Positions 44,627-53,153 of a DNA stretch of 64,000 bases are shown here, piece by piece. The stretch is taken from contig JAUNUK010000003.1 of the NCBI GenBank assembly GCA_030538185.1, positions 46,125 to 110,124 on the forward strand. Direction: 5' to 3'. The DNA comes from Actinomycetaceae bacterium (GTDB taxonomy: Bacteria > Actinomycetota > Actinomycetes > Actinomycetales > Actinomycetaceae). The stretch's first letter is position 1. Each line of letters begins with the position of its first letter. Under the pieces are notes generated by a model. It saw only the letters and a program-made list of their open reading frames with translations. It made no database searches and had not been told where the DNA came from. The translations under genes were made by a program, and so were the position numbers.

Positions 44627-45871
44627 TTACGGAAATAGCCCGCGCATGTTGTGGGCCGCAAGTACGCGCTCGACCGCCATAACCGTGGCTGCAGTACGTA
44701 AGGACAGGCCCTTTTCTTCCGCATAGGCGTCTACGTCATCCCAGGCAGAGTTCATGCGCACCCGAAGTCGATCCTCGACCTCCTCAAGGGACCACCAGTT
44801 TGACTGGTTGGACTGGACCCATTCGAAGTAGGAAACGACAACACCGCCAGCGTTTGCCAAAATATCTGGAACAACCATTTTTCCTGCGGCGTTCAAAATC
44901 GCGTCGGCCTCGGGAGTGGTGGGACCGTTTGCGCCCTCGACAATGACGCGAGCCTTGATGCGGGCGGCATTTTCCTCGGTGATGACACCCTCGACAGCGG
45001 CAGGGACCAACAGATCCACGTCGGCTTCCAGAATATCGTCGCCTGTGGCGGGGTTTGCTCCTGGGAAACCGACAACCTTGCCAGTTTCGTCCACAAACTT
45101 TTCGAGGGCGGGGATGTCGATACCCGCAGGATTCACAAGACCGCCGTACATATCGGACACGGCAGTGATTGTGACGCCGTCGTCAAATAGGAAACGGGCG
45201 GCACCTCGACCGACCTTACCGAAACCCTGCACTGATGCAGTGGTGTTCTTGGGATCCAGACCAGCCTTTTCCAGGGCACGCAAGGCGATAACCTCCACGC
45301 CGCGGGAGGTGGAGGCGGCACGCCCCTGTGAGCCACCCAGTGAAATCGGCTTCCCCGTGACAACACCCAGAACAGTGTGTCCCTTGGCGACAGAGAAGGT
45401 GTCCATCATCCAGGCCATGTTTTGCTCATTGGTTCCAATGTCTGGGGCAGGGATGTCAATATCTGGGCCAATGATGGGGATAATTTCGGCGGTATAGCGC
45501 CTGGTGATGCGCTCGAGTTCGTGATCAGAGTAGTTACGAGGGTCGACATTCACGCCGCCCTTGGCCCCGCCATAAGGAAGGTTCAGCAGGGAACATTTCC
45601 AGGTCATCAGCATGGCCAGGGCGCGAACCTCGTCCAGGTCTACGTTGGGGGCAAAACGCACGCCACCCTTTGCCGGCCCACGTGTCATATTGTGTTGGAC
45701 TCGGTAGCCGTGCAAGATTTCGCGACTGCCGTCATGGCGTCGCATCGGTATGGAAACTGCGACCTCCCTGCGTGAATTGGCAAGTTGGTCGTATTCTGCA
45801 TCCGAGAAGCCCAAAACTGCTTGGGCCTGGCGCAATTGTTTCTTTGCGTCTTCGAAGGCGTTATTCGTCAT
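44627..45871 (-). CDS. Glutamate dehydrogenase (Glu/Leu/Phe/Val family)
   Basis: A 414-residue enzyme of the short hexameric GDH class. VQHNMTRGPAKGGVRFAPNVDLDEVRALAMLMTWKCSLLNLPYGGAKGGV contains the substrate and catalytic lysines, PAPDIGTNEQNMAWMMDTF the catalytic Asp, and VQGFGKVGRGAARFLFDDG the dinucleotide fold. It interconverts glutamate and 2-oxoglutarate, and so could recycle the glutamate made by GabT. It starts 3 nt after the gabT stop, within one operon. Confidence 0.93.
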   Translation of the reverse strand: MTNNAFEDAKKQLRQAQAVLGFSDAEYDQLANSRREVAVSIPMRRHDGSREILHGYRVQHNMTRGPAKGGVRFAPNVDLDEVRALAMLMTWKCSLLNLPYGGAKGGVNVDPRNYSDHELERITRRYTAEIIPIIGPDIDIPAPDIGTNEQNMAWMMDTFSVAKGHTVLGVVTGKPISLGGSQGRAASTSRGVEVIALRALEKAGLDPKNTTASVQGFGKVGRGAARFLFDDGVTITAVSDMYGGLVNPAGIDIPALEKFVDETGKVVGFPGANPATGDDILEADVDLLVPAAVEGVITEENAARIKARVIVEGANGPTTPEADAILNAAGKMVVPDILANAGGVVVSYFEWVQSNQSNWWSLEEVEDRLRVRMNSAWDDVDAYAEEKGLSLRTAATVMAVERVLAAHNMRGLFP

Positions 45872-45874
45872 TTC

Positions 45875-47194
45875 CTATGCATCCTTAGTTTGGGCCAGAG
45901 CGTCAACGATGACGTTCAGCGCTTCGAGCAGGTGTTCATCCTCGATAGTTAACGGGGGCAACATCCTTATGACATTGCCATAACTACCACAGGTTAACAA
46001 GATAACCCCCTCCTGGTATGCCTTGCTCTTGATGGCATTGGCTAAAGCGGGATTCGGATCGAGGCTTCCTTCTTTCACGAACTCGATGGCCATCATCGCG
46101 CCGGAGCCACGAATTTCGGCAATCCTGGGGTCCTTGTTGGCGCCGAGCGTTTGGCGGATGATCTGCTCAATATGGCGTGCACGGGCAAAGAGATCTTCGC
46201 TTTCCAGGATGTCGAAAACGGCGAGGGCGGCAGCACAGGACACCGGGTTCCCGCCGTAGGTGCCTCCCAAACCACCGGGTTGCACGGATGCCATGATCTC
46301 GGCGCGTCCCGTGACGGCAGATAGCGGGTAGCCTGCGGCAATCCCTTTAGCAGTACAGATAAGGTCTGGTTCAATGCCCGTTCCATGACAGGCAAAATAC
46401 TCGCCTGTACGCCCGAAACCGGACTGGACCTCATCGGCAACGAAGACGATGCCATTGGCACGACACCAGTCCACCAGGGTGGATAAGAAACCTTCGGCAG
46501 GCACAATGAATCCGCCCTCGCCCTGAATTGGTTCGATGACGACGGCCGCGATGTTGGCGGCCCCCAACTGCACTTCCATGCGGCTAATCGTTTTTGCTGC
46601 CGCCTGTGCACCGCTGAGACCGTCCCGTAATGGGTAGGAGGTGGGCATCCGGTAAATTTCGGGGGCGAAGGGGCCAAAACCGTCCTTGTAGGGGATGTTT
46701 TTGGCCGTCATGGCCAGGGTCAGGTTTGTGCGTCCGTGGTAGGCGTGATCGAAGACGACGATGGCTTGTCTTCCTGTGTATTTTCTGGCGATTTTCACCG
46801 CATTTTCCAGGGCTTCAGAACCTGAGTTGAACAGGGCAGAAGTCTTAGGAAAGTCGCCTGGTGTGACGCGATTTAGTTCCTCACACACCCTCACGTAGCC
46901 CTCATAGGGGGTTGTCATAAAGCAGGTGTGAGAAAAGGCTGCAGCCTGATCCTGGACTGCCTTGACGACCTTGGGGTGCGAGGCACCAACCGTGGTCACG
47001 GCTATCCCAGAGGTCAGATCGATTATCGTATTACCGTCTACATCCGTAATGAGGCCCTTGTCCACCTTTGCGACATAGTGGGGGCTTTGTGTTGCCACCC
47101 CAGGTGCGACGGCCGCATCACGGCGTTTGGAAAACTCTGCAGAAAGAGGCCCAGGCAAAGCGCCTTGGACCGTACGAGTTGTACTGCTGGTCAT
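45875..47194 (-). CDS. gabT: 4-aminobutyrate aminotransferase
   Basis: About 439 residues of a class III PLP aminotransferase. NSGSEALENAVKIARKYTGRQAIVVFDHAYHGRTNLTLAMT, VIEPIQGEGGFIVP, FVADEVQSGFGRTG (PLP Asp) and CTAKGIAAGYPLSAV (Schiff-base Lys) match actinobacterial GabT, which converts GABA and 2-oxoglutarate to succinate semialdehyde and glutamate. Start taken at ATG 47194, 6 nt after GGAG; in-frame ATGs at 47197, 47206 and 47212 are alternatives. First gene of gabT-gdh-gabD(-lrp). Confidence 0.92.
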   Translation of the reverse strand: MTSSTTRTVQGALPGPLSAEFSKRRDAAVAPGVATQSPHYVAKVDKGLITDVDGNTIIDLTSGIAVTTVGASHPKVVKAVQDQAAAFSHTCFMTTPYEGYVRVCEELNRVTPGDFPKTSALFNSGSEALENAVKIARKYTGRQAIVVFDHAYHGRTNLTLAMTAKNIPYKDGFGPFAPEIYRMPTSYPLRDGLSGAQAAAKTISRMEVQLGAANIAAVVIEPIQGEGGFIVPAEGFLSTLVDWCRANGIVFVADEVQSGFGRTGEYFACHGTGIEPDLICTAKGIAAGYPLSAVTGRAEIMASVQPGGLGGTYGGNPVSCAAALAVFDILESEDLFARARHIEQIIRQTLGANKDPRIAEIRGSGAMMAIEFVKEGSLDPNPALANAIKSKAYQEGVILLTCGSYGNVIRMLPPLTIEDEHLLEALNVIVDALAQTKDA

Positions 47195-47567
47195 CATGTG
47201 CTCCATTGACATGTATTAGAGAGGTGTAAAGTTGCGGTCCTTACAAAGGAGTGCGCCACACCACACAATACAGACTTTCGTCCTAGAAAGGAATACTTCA
47301 GTCACAGATTTGTTAAATTCGTACACATACAAGCGCTAAACGGTTCGGACATGGCGGAAACCAGCGTTACGCATCCTGCTTGTTCATTATGACTTGCCTT
47401 ACAAAAGGATGAGGACTCCCAAATCGCTAGAAAAAACTCTGCGACTGTGACAGGATGCTTTAGATGTCTTGGTTGTGCGCATCGAAGCGTATAGTCCAGA
47501 TGTTACATAAATTATCCACTTCACAACGGATCGTCCGGCACGTACCTGCCGGTGAAGGAGACACGTC
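47195..47567. other. Divergent gabT/ABC-ATPase intergenic region
   Basis: About 370 bp without a convincing gene, AT-richer than its surroundings, holding the promoters of both flanking genes. On the plus strand TTGGTT (47469-47474) and TATAGT (47490-47495) are hexamer-like but only 15 bp apart. A near DnaA-box TTATCCACT lies at about 47511. No clear operator was seen. Confidence 0.5.
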
Positions 47568-48683
47568 ATGGCGACAGTGACTTTTGACAAAGCAACCCGC
47601 ATCTACCCCGGTGGCGACAAGCCTGCCGTCGATGCACTAGATCTACACATTGAGGACGGGGAATTCCTGGTCCTCGTCGGCCCCTCCGGTTGTGGTAAAT
47701 CCACATCCTTGCGCATGTTGGCCGGCCTTGAAGAAGTAAACTCGGGACGCATCATGATTGGCGATAAAGACGTCACCGATGTGCAGCCCAAGGACCGCGA
47801 TATCGCGATGGTTTTCCAAAACTACGCCCTGTATCCGCACATGTCTGTGCGCGACAATATGGGATTTGCTCTGAAAATCGCGGGCACACCCAAGGAAGAG
47901 ATCAACAAGCGTGTTCAAGAGGCAGCAGAAATCCTGGACCTCACCGAATACCTGGAGCGCAAGCCCAAGGCCTTGTCCGGCGGTCAGCGTCAGCGCGTGG
48001 CCATGGGCCGCGCTATTGTGCGTAAGCCGCAGGTGTTCTTGATGGACGAACCGCTTTCTAACCTGGATGCCAAGCTGCGCGTACAGACCCGTACACAGGT
48101 CGCATCCCTGCAACGCCGTCTGGGCGTGACGACGGTTTACGTTACACACGACCAGACAGAGGCCCTGACCATGGGTGATCGCATTGCGGTCCTCAAGGAC
48201 GGCCTGCTGCAACAGGTTGGCACACCCGCCGAAATGTATGACCGCCCCGAAAACGTCTTCGTCGCCGGCTTCATTGGCTCACCAGCCATGAACCTGCGCA
48301 CCTTCACGGTTGAGGGCGACGCCGCTGTCTTGGGTGCTGCCCGCATTCCTCTGTCACGCGCCACTCTGGATGCCATGACAGATGCGGATGAAGGCAAGAT
48401 CACCATCGGTTTCCGCCCTGAAGGCCTTGAGGTCACAACCGACACGGCAAACACCATTCCGATTGTCGTGGACCTGACCGAAGAACTGGGCTCAGACGCC
48501 TTTGTCTACGGACACTTGGAGGGCATGAATGTGGCCACCACGGGTTCCGTGACCGATGACCAACTGGTTGTGCGCGTACCACCGCGTACAGCTCCCCCGG
48601 CAGGAAACGTGATTCACGCACACATCCAGCCCGGACGCCAGCATAACTTCTCATTCTCTTCGGGTATTCGCCTACCAGACTAG
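47568..48683 (+). CDS. Solitary CUT1 sugar-ABC ATPase (MsiK/UgpC/MalK-like)
   Basis: A 371-residue ATPase. Walker A GPSGCGKST, Q-loop VFQNYALYPHM, signature LSGGQRQR, Walker B VFLMDEPLSNLDAKLR and H-loop VYVTHDQTEALTMGDR are complete. The C-terminal ~130 residues form the OB-fold regulatory domain of carbohydrate ATPases (IGFRPEGLEV). No permease or binding-protein genes adjoin it, as with MsiK of Streptomyces, which energises several sugar importers. GGTGAAGGAG precedes the ATG. Ends in a strong bidirectional terminator. Confidence 0.92.
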   Translation: MATVTFDKATRIYPGGDKPAVDALDLHIEDGEFLVLVGPSGCGKSTSLRMLAGLEEVNSGRIMIGDKDVTDVQPKDRDIAMVFQNYALYPHMSVRDNMGFALKIAGTPKEEINKRVQEAAEILDLTEYLERKPKALSGGQRQRVAMGRAIVRKPQVFLMDEPLSNLDAKLRVQTRTQVASLQRRLGVTTVYVTHDQTEALTMGDRIAVLKDGLLQQVGTPAEMYDRPENVFVAGFIGSPAMNLRTFTVEGDAAVLGAARIPLSRATLDAMTDADEGKITIGFRPEGLEVTTDTANTIPIVVDLTEELGSDAFVYGHLEGMNVATTGSVTDDQLVVRVPPRTAPPAGNVIHAHIQPGRQHNFSFSSGIRLPD

Positions 48684-48703
48684 TTTGCAGCTTGTGAATG
48701 TTT

Positions 48704-48750
48704 GTTTGTGGGGTTGGAGTTCTCAACAGAACTCCAACCCCACAAACTTT
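48704..48750. terminator. Bidirectional terminator between convergent genes
   Basis: GTTTGTGGGGTTGGAGTTC (48704-48722) pairs perfectly over 19 bp with 48729-48747, loop TCAACA, followed by TTT. It serves the ABC ATPase gene and the convergent membrane-anchored protein gene. Confidence 0.93.
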
Positions 48751-48765
48751 CCCCAGCCTTTTGAG

Positions 48766-50202
48766 CTATTTGGGCACCCAAGCACGCAAGAGAGAGTCCT
48801 CGATACTGAAAAGGTCAGAGCCCCAGGCGAAGAACTTGTTGTTCATCCCACCATCAGCCTTGGCAATCACAGTGAACTTGTCCATGTCCATCAGGAGAGC
48901 AGACTGGCGAAGAGTGTAGGGATACACCAAAAGGATCTTGCCTCCCAGTAGAAGCTCGAACTCGCTGCCGACCTCAGCCTCGCGTTCCCCTGTGCAAAAA
49001 CCAGGTAGGACAGGTGCCACATAATCGACACCTGACTCATCAGTTATCCGCTGTAAGGCAACAAAACCATCCTTGAAGAACCTTATATTCCCCACCTGCC
49101 CGCAATAAGCATCAGTGATGTCCCGCTGCGTCAATGTGCGCAGGTGTTTTCGCATGTCCCCCGCCGATGGGCGGTTATTTATGTCAACGCTGATGGAGAT
49201 ATTGAAAGGCAGGTTCACGCTCTGATGCGCCACACCGTCAAAGCCGTAGAACTGAAGCTCCAGGTTTTGAGCATCTTCAAGGGTTTTTGTTGCCATGACG
49301 CCATCTTTCAGCAACCATGCGTGCACGCCCTGTATTTGTGGGTGCCCAGACTTTTCGGGATCTGGCTGATTGCCAGGAAGCAGCGTCATAATCTCGAAGT
49401 TTTGCAGGGTTCCATAATCGGTTACCTCTCCTGTGATCAACGCGTGATCTGCCCAAACGTCGTAGGTAAAGGGCGCATACATACCTAGTTCGGTGAAAGA
49501 ACTTGAGATGACCTGGTGATCTTCGTTTACTCGGTACAAGAATGGCGCATACCCCTCGGTTCCAGACAGATACACGTTGTTTCCCAAAACACCTTCAAGG
49601 TGAAGATCACCGTTTTCAAATAGTCTCACCCCCAGTACATCCACCCAGGTTGTGAGGGTCCCTGTCTCGTCAATAAGGCCATCAAAGCAAGCAAAACCTC
49701 TGGACCAGGGTTTACAGTCACTGTCCCAGGTCTGTGCTGTAACGCCTTCCCCTATGATTCCTTCATCACCGTAAGCATAGATTTTTGGAGGCTCTCGGTT
49801 AACTTGCAGCGCAACCAACTTCTCCCAGGTGTTTACTACGGGCTGATAAATATCGACGCCGGCATCGAAAGCCCACAGGGGTTTCGCACCCTCGGTCAAG
49901 TAGTCGCGCAAAAACTCTCTAAATTCAATGGCGCTACGTGATTCCTCTCCGTCTGGAGGGTCATCGGGAGTTGGGCACGGCAGCGCACACGGAACCTCCG
50001 GTGGGGCAATGCCTTGGCCTTTTAACTCTGGTTTTAGCAGAAGATACGACAAGACACCCAGTCCCACAACCAGTAACAGGGCCAAGACAACGATAGCGAC
50101 AATGGCGGCCACAGGTTTCTTACCCTTCACAGGGGGCTGCCCGGCAAACGGAGAATGAGGTGATTGTTGAGAGAAGTGCTGAGGGGACGGTATCTGATTC
50201 AT
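48766..50202 (-). CDS. Membrane-anchored extracytoplasmic protein, unknown function
   Basis: A 478-residue type II protein: ~30 polar residues (MNQIPSPQHF... QPPVKGKKP), one span (VAAIVAIVVLALLLVVGLGVLSYLLL), then a large exterior with Cys pairs and beta-rich, WD-less propeller-like blocks, ending DLFSIEDSLLRAWVPK. No family is recognised; the layout loosely resembles the lipoprotein at 26506-27774. Start at 50202 is chosen because upstream in-frame codons to 50298 look untranslated. Part of its N-terminal coding sequence (50099-50142) is duplicated at 51438-51481. Confidence 0.65.
   Translation of the reverse strand: MNQIPSPQHFSQQSPHSPFAGQPPVKGKKPVAAIVAIVVLALLLVVGLGVLSYLLLKPELKGQGIAPPEVPCALPCPTPDDPPDGEESRSAIEFREFLRDYLTEGAKPLWAFDAGVDIYQPVVNTWEKLVALQVNREPPKIYAYGDEGIIGEGVTAQTWDSDCKPWSRGFACFDGLIDETGTLTTWVDVLGVRLFENGDLHLEGVLGNNVYLSGTEGYAPFLYRVNEDHQVISSSFTELGMYAPFTYDVWADHALITGEVTDYGTLQNFEIMTLLPGNQPDPEKSGHPQIQGVHAWLLKDGVMATKTLEDAQNLELQFYGFDGVAHQSVNLPFNISISVDINNRPSAGDMRKHLRTLTQRDITDAYCGQVGNIRFFKDGFVALQRITDESGVDYVAPVLPGFCTGEREAEVGSEFELLLGGKILLVYPYTLRQSALLMDMDKFTVIAKADGGMNNKFFAWGSDLFSIEDSLLRAWVPK
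50099..50142. repeat. 44-bp tract duplicated at 51438-51481 (copy A)
   Basis: ACAATGGCGGCCAC through GGGCTGCCC is repeated with two mismatches about 1.34 kb downstream. Copy A lies in the codons for the N-terminus and span (VKGKKPVAAIV) of the membrane protein gene and is probably the original. Confidence 0.8.
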
Positions 50203-50294
50203 ACCCAATGGTGGGCGTAAGCAAAGACAAAAAACAATACCCATATGGGTGAACTTTTGAGCCCAACACACCATGCGCGAAGTTCTCAAGGCAT

Positions 50295-50370
50295 CCAATA
50301 CACCCAGTGTGCGGCAAGTGGTTGAGTGAACGCCAAACTACCGCTCACCCAACCACTTATCACACACTCA
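50295..50370. repeat. 76-bp direct repeat with palindromic core, copy A
   Basis: The tract from CCAATACACCC to CACACTCA recurs at 51480-51555 with four or five mismatches. Its core (50306-50368) is a near-palindrome with arms AGTGTG...AAGTGGTTG and CAACCACTT...CACACT. It marks one edge of the DUF1643 island and may also act as a terminator. Confidence 0.85.
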
Positions 50371-50486
50371 AAGACTTTGACGAGGGTTTATTCACCGCTG
50401 TGCTCGTCACGTCGGCAAAGGACGCAGGGTCACCACGCTCAAGGCTGTTTCCGAGACCGTCGGGATCGAGTGGCACAGGAGCGCGA

Positions 50487-50677
50487 CTACCCGATGTGTT
50501 CGAAAGGGTCGATAACCGAGTGCAGTCCACAGTCCGTGCATACGAAAGCTATGCGGATTCCGTTACCATCATCAGCGTCGAACGGGTCAGTTCGCAGTCA
50601 CCGCCGCACTCGGTGCAGGTGCGATAGTTCTCATTGCCCGAGCCGTCTCCGATGCGGATCTCCGGCAGACTATTCAT
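50487..50677 (-). pseudogene. Frameshifted small zinc-ribbon gene
   Basis: ATG 50677 overlaps the DUF1643 stop by 8 nt (ATGAATAG). The first frame gives MNSLPEIRIGDG... with CTECGGDC and stops at ESA; the neighbouring frame continues without a break as FDADDGNGIRIAFVCTDCG and ends HIG. Read together they make a ~62-residue protein with CxxC pairs in both halves, the usual plan of a zinc ribbon. A single-base shift near 50575-50585 separates them. This could be a true mutation or a sequencing error. Confidence 0.55.
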
Positions 50678-51209
50678 AGAGGAACACCTTTGGTCCGAGC
50701 ATCGGTAGTGGCCGCCCCCTTGGACAAGGGTGAGGCGGGTTACCGGTCTTGAGCAGCGCATCGAGCGTGTAGATCTTCACACCCATCCGATCCAGCAGGG
50801 TCCGAACCTCAGGCAGCGCCGCCTTCACCGTTTTGGAGCAGCCCATGTTCCCCCAAGCGCCGAGCACCTCGGTAGCCCTGACCTGCTCGAGCACGCGCTC
50901 GATGGCCTCACAGTTCGCAGCGGAAAGCGCCGCATCGTATGGCGAGAGGGCTTTCGGGTTTGGCGACCTCTCCGGGTACAGATTCAGCATGAGCCAGCCG
51001 GAGTGCTCGCGCGTAGACACGTTAATCACGTGGTTCGCCGTGCGGTCGGACTCGGTCTCGCGAGCATGCGACGGGTTCATGCCAATCACGACGAGCGGCG
51101 GTGACCCTTCGGAACACCCGGAGATCCGTCCGAGCGCAAAGCGGTGCCCAGGATCGGTCGGGTCCGGATCCCAGTAGTCCGGCTCCTGCCCCGCGGGATA
51201 CGCGATCAT
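50670..51209 (-). CDS. DUF1643 domain protein
   Basis: A 179-residue protein matching DUF1643: RFALGRI at the start, PLVVIGMNPSHARETESDRTANHVI, GWLMLNLYPERSPNPKAL and VLGAWGNMG, ending with a short GNPPHP block. Function is not established; the family turns up in phages and mobile islands. It overlaps the resolvase relic (ATGA) and the zinc-ribbon gene, so the three form one translationally coupled unit. Base composition and codon use look more GC-rich than adjacent genes, consistent with import. Confidence 0.82.
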   Translation of the reverse strand: MIAYPAGQEPDYWDPDPTDPGHRFALGRISGCSEGSPPLVVIGMNPSHARETESDRTANHVINVSTREHSGWLMLNLYPERSPNPKALSPYDAALSAANCEAIERVLEQVRATEVLGAWGNMGCSKTVKAALPEVRTLLDRMGVKIYTLDALLKTGNPPHPCPRGRPLPMLGPKVFLYE

Positions 51210-51403
51210 GCTGATCCGCCCACCAGTTCCGCATACTGTCCAGAGCCACTGAGCCCCGCGTAGAGCGTCTGACGGCTCACCTGGAGGTCGTCTCGAGCCA
51301 CTTTCGCCTTCGGAACGCCAGTGGAGACGCGCTGGCGAGCCTCGTTCTGATCGGCTGCGCTCACGCGCACGTAGCCGTTCACTTGCCCCTTGTGTCCGCT
51401 CAT
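51206..51403 (-). pseudogene. Serine resolvase/invertase relic (internal deletion)
   Basis: A 65-residue frame whose first part, GYVRVSAADQNEARQR, is the N-terminus of a serine recombinase including the catalytic-Ser region, joined directly to GVPKAKVARDDLQVSRQTLYAGLSG, the C-terminal helix-turn-helix of the same family. Around 120 residues of catalytic core are missing, so it cannot recombine DNA. GAAAGG precedes the ATG. It overlaps the DUF1643 start by 4 nt and is the best sign that the island arrived on a transposon or similar element. Confidence 0.75.
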
Positions 51404-51437
51404 ATCAATACCTTTCGACGTTTGTGACACGCTGGTT

Positions 51438-51481
51438 ACAATGGCGGCCACTGGTTTCTTACCCTTCACAGAGGGCTGCCC
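51438..51481. repeat. 44-bp tract, copy B
   Basis: This copy repeats 50099-50142 and is joined directly to the 76-bp repeat, without the ~150 bp that separate the two tracts in copy A. Read on the minus strand it gives a fragment of the membrane protein's N-terminus (QPSVKGKKPVAAIV), now out of context. Confidence 0.8.
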
Positions 51482-51555
51482 AATACACCCAGTGTGCGGC
51501 AAGTGGTTGAGTGAACGCTAAATTGCCGCTCACCCAACCACTTATCGCACACTCA
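51480..51555. repeat. 76-bp direct repeat with palindromic core, copy B
   Basis: Second copy of the tract at 50295-50370. Its palindrome is more complete, with outer arms AGTGTGCG (51491-51498) and CGCACACT (51546-51553) and inner arms AAGTGGTTG/CAACCACTT. It lies ~50 bp beyond the APC permease stop and may serve as that gene's terminator. Confidence 0.85.
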
Positions 51556-51602
51556 TGGGGAAGGCCGCCCTCGACAATGAAGGCGACACCCCTGAACTGA
51601 CG

Positions 51603-53153
51603 TTACTCAGCTAACTCCTTGGCCAGGCCTGCGTTTTCGTCCTCAGGCAAACCCTTAACTAGGGTCTTGCCTTTGAAGAAATCTGGGAAGCGAATGTAGC
51701 AGTAGAACATCAACACAACACCCGCACCCAGCATCAGCATGCCCAGGATGAAGACCAGGCCGATGCCACCGATTTGAGAACCCGAACCGAAGGCCGGATC
51801 GATGGACTCCACCATGGTTTGCACCAGCAAAATGAACAGAATAATGCCGCCTATCAGCGGGAAGAGGAACTGGAAGAAGAAGTTCCTGGCCGAGGCAAAC
51901 CACTGCTTGCGAAAATACCACACGCAGGCGAAAGCCGTAAGCCCGTAATAGAAGGCGATCATGATGCCCAAAGTGGCGATCGTGTCCCACAAGACGTTTT
52001 CCGACAAGACCCTCATGACCGCGTAAAACACGGAGGCCACAATGGCTGAAACGAAGGTCGCGTAAGACGGCGTGAAGAACCTGGGGGAAACCCGGGCAAA
52101 CTTCGGCGAAATCGCGCCGTAATGCCCCATGGCCAGCAAGGTCCGGGCAGGAGACACGAAGGTCGACTGCAAGGAAGCTGCCGAGGACGACAAAACCGCC
52201 AAGGACATGAGGATTGCGCCCGTACCCAAAACCGGGGTGGCCAAGGCGAAGAAGACGTTTTCTTGGATGGCAGGGTTGCCCAAACCAATGCCTTCATCCC
52301 CCACGCCGGCATACGACATGGCTCCCAAAGACACGAACAAGTAAATCGACACAACCGCAATAATGGTCAAGGTTGCGGCCTTGCCTGGTGTTGAACGTCC
52401 ACCCTTGGTTTCCTCGGACATGGTCAAGGTGACGTCCCAGCCCCAGAATATGAACAGCGACAAGGAGATGCCCGCGGCAAAGGTCCCGAAGGAATCGACG
52501 TTGAAGGGGTTGAACCAGGACAGCTCAATGGGGGTGAAGTTGAAGCCAGAGCCGTTATACGCCTGCCACATCATGACCCCACCAAAGCCGACCATGATGA
52601 TCAACTGGAAGGTGACCAGGATGTATTGGAAACGCTGCGTGGTTTGCATGTCGCGATACGAAATCGCGGTCGCCACGGCCATAAACGCCAAACAAGTGAT
52701 GACGTTGACAGCAACGTTGTCCTTCAGGGCGGCAATCCATTCTTGGTTGAAGACTTGCGCCACGGCCAGGTAGAAGAAGTCCACGGCGATGCCAGCCAGG
52801 TTGGACAGCACGACGATGGTTGCAATGACCAGGCCCCAGCCGCTCATCCAGCCGATCCACGGGCCGAAAGCGCGCACACCCCAGGTGAAGGACGTGCCCG
52901 AGTCCGGCATTGACGTGACCAGTTCCTTATACCCGAAGGCAGTCAGCAGCATGGGGATGAAGCCGACCAAGAAGATGCCCGGCAGTGCGGTCCCGACGGC
53001 TGCAACCGTGGGGCCAAGCGCACCTGTCAAGGTGTAGGCAGGCGCGATACACGAGATGCCGATAATAACGGCACCGAGTAGTCCAACAGCGTTGGTGGAC
53101 AAGCCTTTGGCGCCAGTTTCGCGCTCTGATGCGACAGTAGGTGTGTGGGTCAT
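51603..53153 (-). CDS. APC-family amino acid/polyamine permease
   Basis: A 516-residue transporter with about 12-14 spans. The first helix region (LSTNAVGLLGAVIIGISCIAPAYTLTGALG) and PDSGTSFTWGVRAFGPWIGWMSGWG are typical APC motifs, as is FIFWGWDVTLTMSEETKGG. Substrate cannot be read directly. Its coupling to a stress protein and an aminobutyraldehyde dehydrogenase suggests import of putrescine, GABA or a related amine. It starts within the stop of the upstream stress-protein gene (4-nt overlap). Confidence 0.9.
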   Translation of the reverse strand: MTHTPTVASERETGAKGLSTNAVGLLGAVIIGISCIAPAYTLTGALGPTVAAVGTALPGIFLVGFIPMLLTAFGYKELVTSMPDSGTSFTWGVRAFGPWIGWMSGWGLVIATIVVLSNLAGIAVDFFYLAVAQVFNQEWIAALKDNVAVNVITCLAFMAVATAISYRDMQTTQRFQYILVTFQLIIMVGFGGVMMWQAYNGSGFNFTPIELSWFNPFNVDSFGTFAAGISLSLFIFWGWDVTLTMSEETKGGRSTPGKAATLTIIAVVSIYLFVSLGAMSYAGVGDEGIGLGNPAIQENVFFALATPVLGTGAILMSLAVLSSSAASLQSTFVSPARTLLAMGHYGAISPKFARVSPRFFTPSYATFVSAIVASVFYAVMRVLSENVLWDTIATLGIMIAFYYGLTAFACVWYFRKQWFASARNFFFQFLFPLIGGIILFILLVQTMVESIDPAFGSGSQIGGIGLVFILGMLMLGAGVVLMFYCYIRFPDFFKGKTLVKGLPEDENAGLAKELAE

